The notes under the pieces: generated by a model
What the model saw: only the letters and a program-made list of their open reading frames with translations
Database searches by the model: none
Told to the model about the DNA's origin: nothing
Made by a program: the position numbers and the translations under genes
Part shown: positions 1 to 7,930 of the stretch, in pieces
Numbering within the stretch: the first letter of the stretch is position 1
How the letters are laid out: the number at the start of each line of letters is the position of its first letter
Source of the DNA: Paraburkholderia podalyriae
Lineage (GTDB): Bacteria; Pseudomonadota; Gammaproteobacteria; Burkholderiales; Burkholderiaceae
Direction of reading: 5' to 3'
DNA: 53,175 nucleotides
Assembly: GCF_014397785.1 (NCBI RefSeq)
Contig: NZ_VZQQ01000042.1
Location: forward strand, 1-53,175

Positions 1-665
1 CTGACGCTCGCACCCTGCGGCAGGATGCCAAGAACGGAGCCGTTAGGCGTCTTGCGTACATGCAAACCGACCTGCGACGGGTCCGCGAGCTGACCAGCAC
101 GACCCCGCAGAGGCTTGTCCTGCGCGTACTGCGTCACCCGCCACCGCCGCGACCAGTACGCCGGTTTCTGCCGCTTCGGGAAGTTGCCATCGTAGTCGGC
201 GTTGGACATCAGATGCATGTACAGGGTGTAGAACGTCAGCTTCGTGCCGCGCGGAAACTCCATCTCATGCCGCACGAGAGCAAAGCCCGTACTGTAGGGA
301 GCCCGAAGCGGCACGTTGCTGCCGTCCACGCTCACTTCGCTGATCGGACAGTCGCTGTCGGCGCGATAGGCGACCAGCACGCCATTTGCGATGCAGCGTA
401 GTCCCGCGTCGAGATCGAGCGCCTGCCCCGCGCCGGCCTCCGTGATGTGAATCCCACCGTGCCACATGCCCTTGCGGCTGACGAGGTACGAACCGGACGG
501 CTCGTTCAAGGCGAGCAGCCGGTAAATCTCGTGCTCATCGGTGAATCGGACTGACGTTCGGGCATTGCCTTGCGCCTTGCGCAGAAAGGGAAAGGCAAAT
601 GCCAGTTGCCTGAGGCTGGCCGGTGGTGGCGTTTGCGGGTGATGCGGTACCGACTTGCTCGTCAT
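1..665 (-). CDS. M23/LytM-like domain protein, 5' part only
   Basis: Hand translation of the minus strand from an ATG at 665 is open to the left edge (221 codons), so the C-terminus lies outside the window. After a Pro-rich start, residues 69-73 read HGGIH, followed by an RCIANGVLVAYR strand near 90-101 and an FYTLYMHL strand at 145-152. This layout resembles the M23 (LytM) peptidase order of a metal-site HG-D motif, a G-V strand and a YMH strand, but the first motif is altered, so catalysis is doubtful. The visible end (about 195-221, with VGLHVRKTPNGSVLG) looks like a small SH3-like repeat. Proteins of this shape can occur with cell-wall or type VI secretion genes in Burkholderia; no such neighbour is visible here, so that role is only a guess. 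A weak GGAG lies about 13 bases before the ATG. Confidence 0.6.
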   Translation of the reverse strand, partial: MTSKSVPHHPQTPPPASLRQLAFAFPFLRKAQGNARTSVRFTDEHEIYRLLALNEPSGSYLVSRKGMWHGGIHITEAGAGQALDLDAGLRCIANGVLVAYRADSDCPISEVSVDGSNVPLRAPYSTGFALVRHEMEFPRGTKLTFYTLYMHLMSNADYDGNFPKRQKPAYWSRRWRVTQYAQDKPLRGRAGQLADPSQVGLHVRKTPNGSVLGILPQGASV

Positions 666-785
666 GGATTGGGTGCACTCCGTGTAGATGAGGTCGCACC
701 ACCTTATGACGGATCGAGAGCCAGCATCAATGCGGCACGCTCTGAATTTATGCAAACAATTGTCAAATGACAATCTGCCGCGCTG

Positions 786-1245
786 CCGGTGGCCCGTGTC
801 GATTACGACGATGCACAAGGGCTCGTGACGGGGGCGCACTCGATACCCGGCAATCCGTACGATGGCCATGCACTGGCCGAGGCGCTGGAGCAGGCGGCGA
901 TCCGAACGACGTGAAGCCGGAAGTGGCCGTTGTTGATCGCAGCTACAAGGGCGTCGCCGTCAATGGCGTGAAGCTTTATCACCCGGGACTGCGACGTGGA
1001 AGCACGGGGTCTGCGCGCGATGATCCGAAGGTGAAGCGAGATCGAGCCGGCCATCGGTCACATGAAGGCGGACGGCAAGCTCGATCGGAACTGGCTCAAA
1101 GGTGCGCTCGGCGACGCGAGGCACGCAGTGTGCGTGCGGCGCCGGCCATAACGTGCGGATGATTCTTACGAAGCTGAGGCTCTTCTGCGCCATTGTTCTG
1201 ATCGCTTTGCTCAACCGCCCAATCGCTGTGGCATTTCAACCGTGA
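786..1245 (+). pseudogene. IS5-family transposase remnant (C-terminal half)
   Basis: Reading across three frames gives a recognisable IS5-family DDE transposase tail. The segments are HSIPGNPYDGHALAEALEQ (about 838-895), then VKPEVAVVDRSYKGVAVNGVK (about 911-973, holding a DRSYKG motif), then IEPAIGHMKADGKLDRNWLK (about 1041-1100, holding the final catalytic Glu region), and finally GHNVRMILTKLRLF up to a stop at 1243-1245. At least two frameshifts and an early TGA break the frame, and the N-terminal half is missing. I saw no terminal inverted repeats. This is an old, inactive insertion-sequence relic between the M23-like gene and the polyol island. Confidence 0.8.
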
Positions 1246-1441
1246 GGCAAGGGCCGACCAAAGCGAATTATTCAGAACCGACTAGGTAATCGCGCCGGAC
1301 AGATTAAAACAGGCGGCCACCTTTTTATGCCTTGCGTTGAAAGAGTCATGCGTGTAATGGACGCGCACTACAGACTTTCAAGCGTTAGAGGCGCTTTCGG
1401 CAGGTTGACACGATAGAGCGCGACCGGCACGCAACCGCAGC

Positions 1442-2389
1442 TCACGCCTCCAACGCCGCCCGCGCACACAACTCATCGGTCACGAGCCCCGACAACCACC
1501 CCCCCTTGAGCACCGCGATCAGCGCCTCGCGCTTGCGCAGCCCGCCCGCGAAGCCGATGGTCGGCCGGCGCGGCGGCGTGTCGAGCGCGATGCTCGTCAC
1601 GCGGCGGCCAGTCGGCGATTCGACGTGCGCGCCGGCCGCATCGATCGGCAGGCCGAGCATTTCGGCGACCGCGCCGTTGTGCATCAGCTCGTTCACCTCG
1701 CCTTCCGTGATGAAGCCGTCCTCGTGCAACGGACAGGTCATCCCAATGTTGCCGATGCCGACGAACGCGACATCGGCCTGCGCCGACAGAGATTCGACGA
1801 TCCGATAGAGACGGTGATTGCACCACTGCGCGCGCTCGGCCTCGCTGTCGGCGAGCAGCGGCGCGGGCAGCAGAAAATATTTGCCGCCGGTCTTTTCCGA
1901 AATATGCAGCGCGACGTCATAGCGGTTCGAGGAGCCGTCCTGCGCGATCGCGCCGACCATCGATACCAGCCGATGCTGCGGACGGTCTAGCTGCGCGATC
2001 TGATCGACCGCGGCCTTCAGCGTGCGGCCGCTGCTGACCGCGACGACCATCGGCTTTTCCTCGCTCAGATAGCGTTCCATCACCTGCGCGCCGGCCACCG
2101 CGAGCTTGCGGTCGACTTCCTCGGGGGTATCGCCGTCGATCGGCACGATCTCGCACAGGCTGAGGCCATAGCGCTTCGACAACTGATCGGCGAGCGACAG
2201 GCAATCAGCGAGCTTGTGATCGACGCGCACGCGGATCAGGTTCTTTTCGACCGCGAACGCGACCAGCCGCTGCGCGACCGGTCGCGACACCTGCAGCTTC
2301 TCGGCGATTTCGTTCTGGGTATTGCCCGCGACGTAATAAAGCCACGCGGCGCGCGTAGCGAGATCGAGTTTTTCTGTGGATCTGGGCAC
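1442..2389 (-). CDS. SorC/DeoR-type sugar-binding transcriptional regulator
   Basis: The 315-residue protein has an N-terminal helix-turn-helix (about residues 20-50, NTQNEIAEKLQVSRPVAQRLV) followed by a large effector domain of the SorC sugar-phosphate isomerase-like fold (about 60-310), including VAVSSGRTLKAAVDQI and a VAFVGIGNIG segment. Length is normal for the family. SorC-type regulators bind phosphorylated sugars or polyols and control the neighbouring catabolic genes. It is the last gene of a minus-strand unit, 89 bases after xylB, which is in turn behind the polyol dehydrogenase; an effector from that pathway (for example xylulose 5-phosphate) is inferred, not shown. Confidence 0.88.
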   Translation of the reverse strand: MPRSTEKLDLATRAAWLYYVAGNTQNEIAEKLQVSRPVAQRLVAFAVEKNLIRVRVDHKLADCLSLADQLSKRYGLSLCEIVPIDGDTPEEVDRKLAVAGAQVMERYLSEEKPMVVAVSSGRTLKAAVDQIAQLDRPQHRLVSMVGAIAQDGSSNRYDVALHISEKTGGKYFLLPAPLLADSEAERAQWCNHRLYRIVESLSAQADVAFVGIGNIGMTCPLHEDGFITEGEVNELMHNGAVAEMLGLPIDAAGAHVESPTGRRVTSIALDTPPRRPTIGFAGGLRKREALIAVLKGGWLSGLVTDELCARAALEA

Positions 2390-2478
2390 GATGATGTTTC
2401 GCTCGGGTTTTGCTTGAACTGTGCCGATGATAGCCGCCGGTCGCGCATCAGCGCGCCGACCGGCAGCGGTTAACGCTG

Positions 2479-3960
2479 TCAGGCGAGGGGTGCGCGCGCG
2501 GCATCGAACAGCGGCCGTACGTGGCGATACAGCGCGCGATACGCTTCGAGCCGCGTGCGCAATTGCGCGTGGCGGCGCGGATTCGGCGTGAACTCCTTTT
2601 CGACGGGCGGCTTGGTCAGCACGGTGGCCGGATCGCCACCGGCGGCGAGCCAGCCGAGACGCGCCGCGCCGAGCGCCGCGCCGGTTTCGCCGCCGCCGTG
2701 CTTGACGGTGACGGTGTCGAGCGCATCGGCGAGCAACTGGGCCCAGTAATCGCTGCGCGCGCCGCCGCCGAGCAGCGACAGCACCTTCGCCTCGGTGCCG
2801 GCCGCGCGCAGCGCGTCGAGGCCGTCGGTCAGCGCGAGCGTCACGCCTTCGAGCACCGCGTAGCCGAGCAGCGCGCGGTCGGTTGCGTGAGTCATGCCGA
2901 AGAACACGCCTTGCGCGTACGGGTCATTGTGCGGCGTGCGCTCGCCCGACAGATACGGCAAAAAGAGCGGCGCGGTGGTCAACGCGTCGGCGGGCAGCGC
3001 CTCGATTTCGGCGAGCAGTGTCGGCTCGTCGGTCGACGTCAGCTTGCAGACCCAGCGCAAACAGCTCGCCGCCGACAGCACCACGCTCATCTGATGCCAG
3101 CGGTCCGGGATCGCATGACAGAACGCGTGCACGGCGGAGGCCGGGTTCGGCCGGAAACTGTCGCCGACCACGCACAGCACGCCCGACGTACCCAACGACA
3201 CGAAGCCGTCGCCCGGTTGCGTCGCGCCGATGCCGATCGCGCTCGTCGCGTTGTCGCCGCCGCCGGCCGCGACGATCACGTCGTTGCGCAGGCCGAATTC
3301 GCGCGCGAGTTCCGGCAACAACGTGCCGGCCGGCGCGCTGCCCTCGCGCAGCGCCGGCATCTGCGCGCGCGTCATGTTGCAGGCGGCCAGCAGCGAGTCG
3401 GACCAATCGCGCTTCGCGACGTCGAGCCACAGCGTGCCGGCCGCATCCGATGGATCGGACACCTTGCCGCCTGTCAGCTGCAGACGCAGATAGTCCTTCG
3501 GTAGCAGCACGCAGGCAGTCCTGGCGAAAATCTCCGGCTCGTGACGGGCGACCCACAGCAGCTTCGGCGCGGTGAAACCGGGCATCGCCAGATTGCCGGC
3601 GACGCTGTGCAGATCGGGTGCGCGCCCGGTCAGCTCCGCGCATTCCTTGTCGCTGCGCATGTCGTTCCACAGGATCGCCGGCCGCAGCACGCGGTTCTGC
3701 GCATCGAGCAGCACCGCGCCGTGCATCTGCCCCGACAGGCCGATGCCGCGAATCTGCGCGAACTCGTCGGGATGATGCGCGCGCAACGCGGCGAGCGCCG
3801 TGCGCGTGCCCACCCACCAGTCTTCGGGGTTCTGCTCGGCCCAGCGTTGGTGCGGACGGGAAACGGTGAACTGCGAGCCTGCGGTGCCAATCACGCGGCC
3901 GTCGGAGGCGAGCAGCAGAACTTTCACTTCGGACGTGCCGAGGTCGATGCCTAGGTACAT
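2479..3960 (-). CDS. xylB: Xylulokinase (FGGY family)
   Basis: The 493-residue FGGY kinase should phosphorylate D-xylulose to D-xylulose 5-phosphate with ATP in the cytosol. Visible marks are the N-terminal phosphate-binding segment GIDLGTSEVKVLLL, the substrate segment GLSGQMHGAVLLD, the catalytic aspartate in GGGDNATSAIG, and the C-terminal nucleotide segment LLGGGARSDYWAQLLADAL. Length fits bacterial XylB (about 480-500). It lies 67 bases downstream of a D-arabinitol/mannitol-type dehydrogenase, whose D-xylulose or fructose product it would use, and upstream of the SorC regulator. Fit to xylulokinase is good, but specificity within FGGY kinases cannot be fixed from sequence alone. Confidence 0.9.
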   Translation of the reverse strand: MYLGIDLGTSEVKVLLLASDGRVIGTAGSQFTVSRPHQRWAEQNPEDWWVGTRTALAALRAHHPDEFAQIRGIGLSGQMHGAVLLDAQNRVLRPAILWNDMRSDKECAELTGRAPDLHSVAGNLAMPGFTAPKLLWVARHEPEIFARTACVLLPKDYLRLQLTGGKVSDPSDAAGTLWLDVAKRDWSDSLLAACNMTRAQMPALREGSAPAGTLLPELAREFGLRNDVIVAAGGGDNATSAIGIGATQPGDGFVSLGTSGVLCVVGDSFRPNPASAVHAFCHAIPDRWHQMSVVLSAASCLRWVCKLTSTDEPTLLAEIEALPADALTTAPLFLPYLSGERTPHNDPYAQGVFFGMTHATDRALLGYAVLEGVTLALTDGLDALRAAGTEAKVLSLLGGGARSDYWAQLLADALDTVTVKHGGGETGAALGAARLGWLAAGGDPATVLTKPPVEKEFTPNPRRHAQLRTRLEAYRALYRHVRPLFDAARAPLA

Positions 3961-4027
3961 GGGAGCGAAACCTTCGTCGTTGGGGATGCGCTACTTTAGC
4001 GGTTCATCGCACGCGCTGTCATGCGCA

Positions 4028-5449
4028 TTAAGCCTGGCTCGTCGCACCGCGTTTCGCGAGCCATGCGTCGACCCGCGCGACGGCGCCCGCGAGCGCTGCT
4101 TCGAGCTCGGGCGTCTGTGCCATGCCGCCCCACAACAGCCGGTCGGCCGCGAACGCGCGCAGCGGATCGGGCGCCGTGAAAAAGGCGTGCGCGATGCGCT
4201 CGTCCATCACGCCGTCCTGATACGCGTACGGCAGCTTGCCCGTGTGCCAGCGTTCGAGAAAACGGAAGAACAACGCGGGCAGCATCGCGGTCGCGGCCGG
4301 CGTGACGCCGCGCTCGAAGCATTCGGCGAGCGTCGGTGCGATGAAGCCGGGCAGCTTCGAGAAGCCATCGGCGGCGACGCGCTGGTTGGTGTCGAGGATA
4401 TGCGGGTTGCTGAAGCGCTCGAGCACGACGTCGCGATAGCGTTCGAGATCGAGCGGGCTCGGTGCGAGGCACGGGATCACGTCCTCGGTCACGTAGTCGT
4501 ACGCGAACTGGCGAATGTCGGCGTCGAGCGTGCCTTCGTGGATGTAGTTCAGGCCGACCAGCGTGCCCGCCCACGCGATGCAGCTATGCGTTGCGTTGAG
4601 GATGCGGATCTTCGCTTCCTCGTACGGCTGCACGGAATCGACGAGTTCCGCGCCGACGTTCTCCCAGGCCGGGCGTCCGGCGATGAAGCGGTCCTCGATC
4701 ACCCACTGGATGAACGCCTCGCCCATCACGGGACACGCGTCGTCGACGCCGGTCGCGGCCTTCACGCGTTCGCGCACGTCGGGCGTCGGACGCGGCGTGA
4801 TGCGATCGACCATCGAGGACGGGCACGAGGTGTGATCGTCGAACCATTGCGCGAGATCGTTCGCGCCGCGTCGTTCGAGAAACTCGCTCATGCCCGCATG
4901 AAAGCGCTCGCCGTTGCTGCGCAGGTTGTCGCAGGTCTGCAGCGTGACGGGCCCCGCGCCGCGCTTCACGCGCGCGTCGAGAATCGCCGCTAGCGCGCCG
5001 TAGATCGTCGTGTGGCCGCCGGCGAGGTCGGCGGCGAGATCGGCATTCGCGGTGTCGAGCCGGTCGTTCTCGTCGAGGTAATAGCCGCCTTCGGTCACGG
5101 TGAACGCGATGATCTTGCAGGCCGGATCGGCGCCCGCTTCGATCAGTCCGTCGAGACTTTCGCTCCACGGCAGCACGCGCTCGATCGAGCGGATCGTCTC
5201 GTAGGCGCGCTCGCCTTGCGGCGTGACCGTTTCGAGTGTGTAGACGCCGCCCTGCGCGGCGAGCGCTTCGAGCACCGGGTTCATGTCGCCGCGAATATTG
5301 CCGACGCTTAGCGACCAGCGCGGCTCGCTGGCCGCGCTCGCTTCGTTCAGCCGGTGCAGATACCACGCCTGGTGCGCGCGATGAAACGACCCCGCGCCAA
5401 TGTGCAGGATCACGTGTGCGGCCGCGCCGCTGCCTTGTCCGCTGTTCAT
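4028..5449 (-). CDS. dalD: Mannitol dehydrogenase family protein, probable D-arabinitol 4-dehydrogenase
   Basis: This 473-residue long-chain polyol dehydrogenase would oxidise a hexitol or pentitol to the 2-ketose with NAD. It has the N-terminal nucleotide-binding start HIGAGSFHRAHQAWYL and the family's catalytic pattern K-x4-N-x2-H in KIRILNATHS. SMVDRITPRPTPD is the usual mid-region motif. I chose the ATG at 5449 because GGAGACAAAC precedes it and the Rossmann strand follows closely; an upstream in-frame extension to 5650 has no such support. It leads a minus-strand unit with xylB and a SorC regulator. With xylulokinase next door, D-arabinitol to D-xylulose is more likely than mannitol to fructose, but both are chemically possible. 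Confidence 0.87.
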   Translation of the reverse strand: MNSGQGSGAAAHVILHIGAGSFHRAHQAWYLHRLNEASAASEPRWSLSVGNIRGDMNPVLEALAAQGGVYTLETVTPQGERAYETIRSIERVLPWSESLDGLIEAGADPACKIIAFTVTEGGYYLDENDRLDTANADLAADLAGGHTTIYGALAAILDARVKRGAGPVTLQTCDNLRSNGERFHAGMSEFLERRGANDLAQWFDDHTSCPSSMVDRITPRPTPDVRERVKAATGVDDACPVMGEAFIQWVIEDRFIAGRPAWENVGAELVDSVQPYEEAKIRILNATHSCIAWAGTLVGLNYIHEGTLDADIRQFAYDYVTEDVIPCLAPSPLDLERYRDVVLERFSNPHILDTNQRVAADGFSKLPGFIAPTLAECFERGVTPAATAMLPALFFRFLERWHTGKLPYAYQDGVMDERIAHAFFTAPDPLRAFAADRLLWGGMAQTPELEAALAGAVARVDAWLAKRGATSQA

Positions 5450-5826
5450 GTTTGTCTCCAGAAACTCGTTCGCGGCGCTCGCGGCGCGCGTTTTGTGCGT
5501 GCAGAGCATTTGCTCTGTATGTGAGCGAATGATCGTACCCGGAGAAACGAAAGTCAAGGCGACGGCGTGGGTTTTCGTGGCGCAACGCGGCATCCTGGGT
5601 GCGCCAGCCGCCGCGACGAGCGCCGGAGGTCGGCAAACCCGCCGCGCCACGCATATTGCGTTGCATCAAAAATTGACCTCGTGCGTGTCCGGAGTAACCC
5701 GAATACAAAAAAGTATCGGTCCGCGGTTTCTTTTAAAGTGGTCGCCAACGCGTTTGGCGGTTACTTTTCGCTTTACAAGATCAAGATCGGCGGCGCCTAC
5801 CGCGCGCCGCTTCATGGAGACAGACA
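5450..5826. promoter_or_regulatory. Divergent control region of the polyol island
   Basis: This 377-base spacer separates the minus-strand dalD-xylB-sorC unit from the plus-strand araC-ABC unit, so both promoters must lie here. I see no gene. A 17-base inverted repeat (CGCCAA, 5-base centre, TTGGCG, 5743-5759) sits 67 bases before the araC start and is a possible operator. The stretch around 5701-5740 is unusually AT-rich for this DNA. No convincing -35/-10 pair could be chosen by eye. Confidence 0.5.
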
Positions 5827-6804
5827 GTGCAACCTGATCTCGAAATCGTGGCCGTACGCCACGATGAATCGTTCAAAGTGTGGTCGCATGGCTATCCGTA
5901 TCGCACGGTGCGCTGGCATTTTCATCCGGAGTACGAGATCCATCTGATCGTCGCGACGACGGGCAAGATGTTCGTCGGCGATCACATCGGCAGCTTCGTG
6001 CCCGGCAATCTCGTGCTGATGGGGCCGAACCTGCCGCACAACTGGGTCAGCGACGTACCGGAAGGCGAGAGCGTCGCGCAGCGCAATCTGGTCGTGCAGT
6101 TCGGCCAGGCGTTCGTATCGAACTGTCTCGAGAGTTTTCCGGAGTGGCGTCAGGTCGAGGCCCTGCTCGCCGACGCGCGCCGCGGACTGTCGTTCAGTCT
6201 GCGGACGTCGGCGCAGATCAAGCCGCTCTTTCTCGAACTGCTCGCGGCGCGGGGGCTGCGCCGCCTCGTGTTGTTCATGTCGATGCTCGAGATCCTGATC
6301 AACGCGCCGGATCGCGACACGCTCGCGAGTCCCGCCTATCAGGCCGACCCGACCAGCTTCGCGGCGACCCGCATCAATCACGTGCTCGCGTATATCGGCA
6401 AGAACCTCGCGAACGAGTTGCGCGAGTCGGAGCTTGCACAACTCGCCGGCCAGAGTGTCAGCGCGTTTTCGCGTTATTTCCGCCGCCATACCGGACTGCC
6501 GTTCGTGCAGTACGTGAACCGTATGCGCATCAATCTCGCGTGCCAGTTGTTGACCGATGGCGAACTGAGCGTCACCGACATCTGCTTCAAGGCGGGCTTC
6601 AACAACCTGTCGAATTTCAACCGGCAGTTTCTCGCGATGAAGGGCATGGCGCCGTCGACGTTTCGCCGTTATCAGCAACTGAACGATGCGAGCCGCGACG
6701 CTTCCGAGCAGGCGGCCGCGTATGGCAGGGGCATCGACAACGCGCCGGCGATCGTGCTCGCGCCGGGCTTGCCACGTAGCGGCGTCGCGTATCCGGTCAC
6801 GTAG
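5827..6804 (+). CDS. AraC-family transcriptional regulator
   Basis: The 325-residue protein has an N-terminal cupin-like sensor (about 1-170: WHFHPEYEIHLI, then LVLMGPNLPHNWVS) and a C-terminal AraC DNA-binding pair of helix-turn-helices (about 190-285), with LAQLAGQSVSAFSRYFRRHT and VTDICFKAGFNNLSNFNRQF. Start is GTG at 5827, supported by GGAGACAGACA just upstream; a nearby ATG at 5814 is out of frame. It is the first plus-strand gene of the island, 110 bases before the binding-protein gene, so it probably activates the transporter and downstream enzymes in response to the imported sugar. With the SorC regulator this gives the island two regulators of different families. Confidence 0.92.
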   Translation: MQPDLEIVAVRHDESFKVWSHGYPYRTVRWHFHPEYEIHLIVATTGKMFVGDHIGSFVPGNLVLMGPNLPHNWVSDVPEGESVAQRNLVVQFGQAFVSNCLESFPEWRQVEALLADARRGLSFSLRTSAQIKPLFLELLAARGLRRLVLFMSMLEILINAPDRDTLASPAYQADPTSFAATRINHVLAYIGKNLANELRESELAQLAGQSVSAFSRYFRRHTGLPFVQYVNRMRINLACQLLTDGELSVTDICFKAGFNNLSNFNRQFLAMKGMAPSTFRRYQQLNDASRDASEQAAAYGRGIDNAPAIVLAPGLPRSGVAYPVT

Positions 6805-6858
6805 TGCCTGCCAGGTAGTCCGCTGTTTCGGTCCACTCGCGTTTCAACACGCATCGAT

Positions 6859-6880
6859 CGCGCTGCGCGCCCGCAGCGCG
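6859..6880 (+). other. GC-rich hairpin between araC and the ABC genes
   Basis: A perfect 9-base-pair stem (CGCGCTGCG / CGCAGCGCG) with a 4-base loop lies 35 bases before the binding-protein start. No T-run follows, so it is not a normal intrinsic terminator. It could separate expression of araC from the transporter genes or protect the 5' end of the transporter mRNA. Confidence 0.4.
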
Positions 6881-6914
6881 ACGGGCGTGCTCATTTCAAA
6901 AAATGGAGACAACC

Positions 6915-7868
6915 ATGAAGCCGTCTGCTTTTCCGCTCAATCCTTCAATGAAGTTGGCGCGCCGCGTCGCCACGCTCGCATTCGGTTTGTCGCTCGTGGC
7001 CGTATCGGCCGCGCAGACCGTGCAGGCCGCGCCGCTGAAGATCGGCATGACGTTCCAGGAACTGAACAACCCGTACTTCGTGACGATGCAGAAAGCGCTG
7101 AACGACGCGGCCGCATCGACCGGCGCGACCGTCGTCGTGACCGACGCGCATCACGACGTCAGCAAGCAGGTCAGCGACGTCGAAGACATGCTGCAAAAGA
7201 AGATCGATATCCTGCTCGTCAATCCGACCGACTCGACCGGTATCCAGTCGGCGGTCACGTCGGCGAAGAAGTCGGGCGTGGTCGTGGTCGCGGTCGATGC
7301 GAACGCGAACGGTCCGGTCGATTCGTTCGTCGGCTCGAAGAACTACGACGCGGGCGTGATGGCTTGCGACTACCTCGCGAAGTCGATCGGCGGCAGCGGC
7401 GAAGTGGCGATTCTCGACGGCATTCCGGTCGTGCCGATTCTCGAACGCGTGCGCGGCTGCAAGGCGGCGCTCGCGAAAGCGCCGGGCGTGAAGCTCGTCG
7501 ATACGCAGAATGGCAAGCAGGAACGCGCGACCGCGTTGTCCGTCACCGAGAACATGATTCAGGCGCACCCGAACCTGAAGGGCGTGTTCAGCGTGAACGA
7601 CGGTGGCTCGATGGGCGCGCTGTCGGCGATCGAATCGTCGGGTAAGGACATCAAGCTGACGAGCGTCGACGGCGCACCTGAAGCGATCGTCGCGATCCAG
7701 AAGCCGAATTCGAAATTCGTCGAGACGTCCGCGCAATTCCCGGCCGACCAGGTCCGCATCGCGCTTGGCATCGCGCTCGCGAAGAAGTGGGGCGCCAATG
7801 TGCCCAAAGCGATTCCGGTCGACGTGAAGATGATCGACAAGAGCAACGCGAAGGGTTTCAGCTGGTAA
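6915..7868 (+). CDS. Sugar ABC transporter, periplasmic binding protein
   Basis: The 317-residue periplasmic binding protein belongs to the ribose/galactose (peripla_BP_4, RbsB-like) group. A signal peptide with an Arg-rich start and hydrophobic core (about residues 12-36, ending QAAPL) precedes the mature start KIGMTFQELNNPYF, typical of RbsB-type proteins; hinge-region segments include NPTDSTGIQSAV and SVDGAPEAI. I prefer ATG 6915 to ATG 6903 because GGAGACAACC stands directly before it. It is followed by its ATPase and permease. The ligand is probably the polyol or ketose degraded by the neighbouring enzymes; the sequence does not fix which. Confidence 0.92.
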   Translation: MKPSAFPLNPSMKLARRVATLAFGLSLVAVSAAQTVQAAPLKIGMTFQELNNPYFVTMQKALNDAAASTGATVVVTDAHHDVSKQVSDVEDMLQKKIDILLVNPTDSTGIQSAVTSAKKSGVVVVAVDANANGPVDSFVGSKNYDAGVMACDYLAKSIGGSGEVAILDGIPVVPILERVRGCKAALAKAPGVKLVDTQNGKQERATALSVTENMIQAHPNLKGVFSVNDGGSMGALSAIESSGKDIKLTSVDGAPEAIVAIQKPNSKFVETSAQFPADQVRIALGIALAKKWGANVPKAIPVDVKMIDKSNAKGFSW

Positions 7869-7930
7869 CGCAAGCGCAGGCCGCCGCCTATGGGACTCAT
7901 GCGCGGCGGCGCGCGGTAGGGGAACACGCG

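Noticed and set aside
2521..3504. Plus-strand open frame of 327 codons inside xylB
   Set aside because: Antisense shadow of xylB with Arg-rich, motif-free product.
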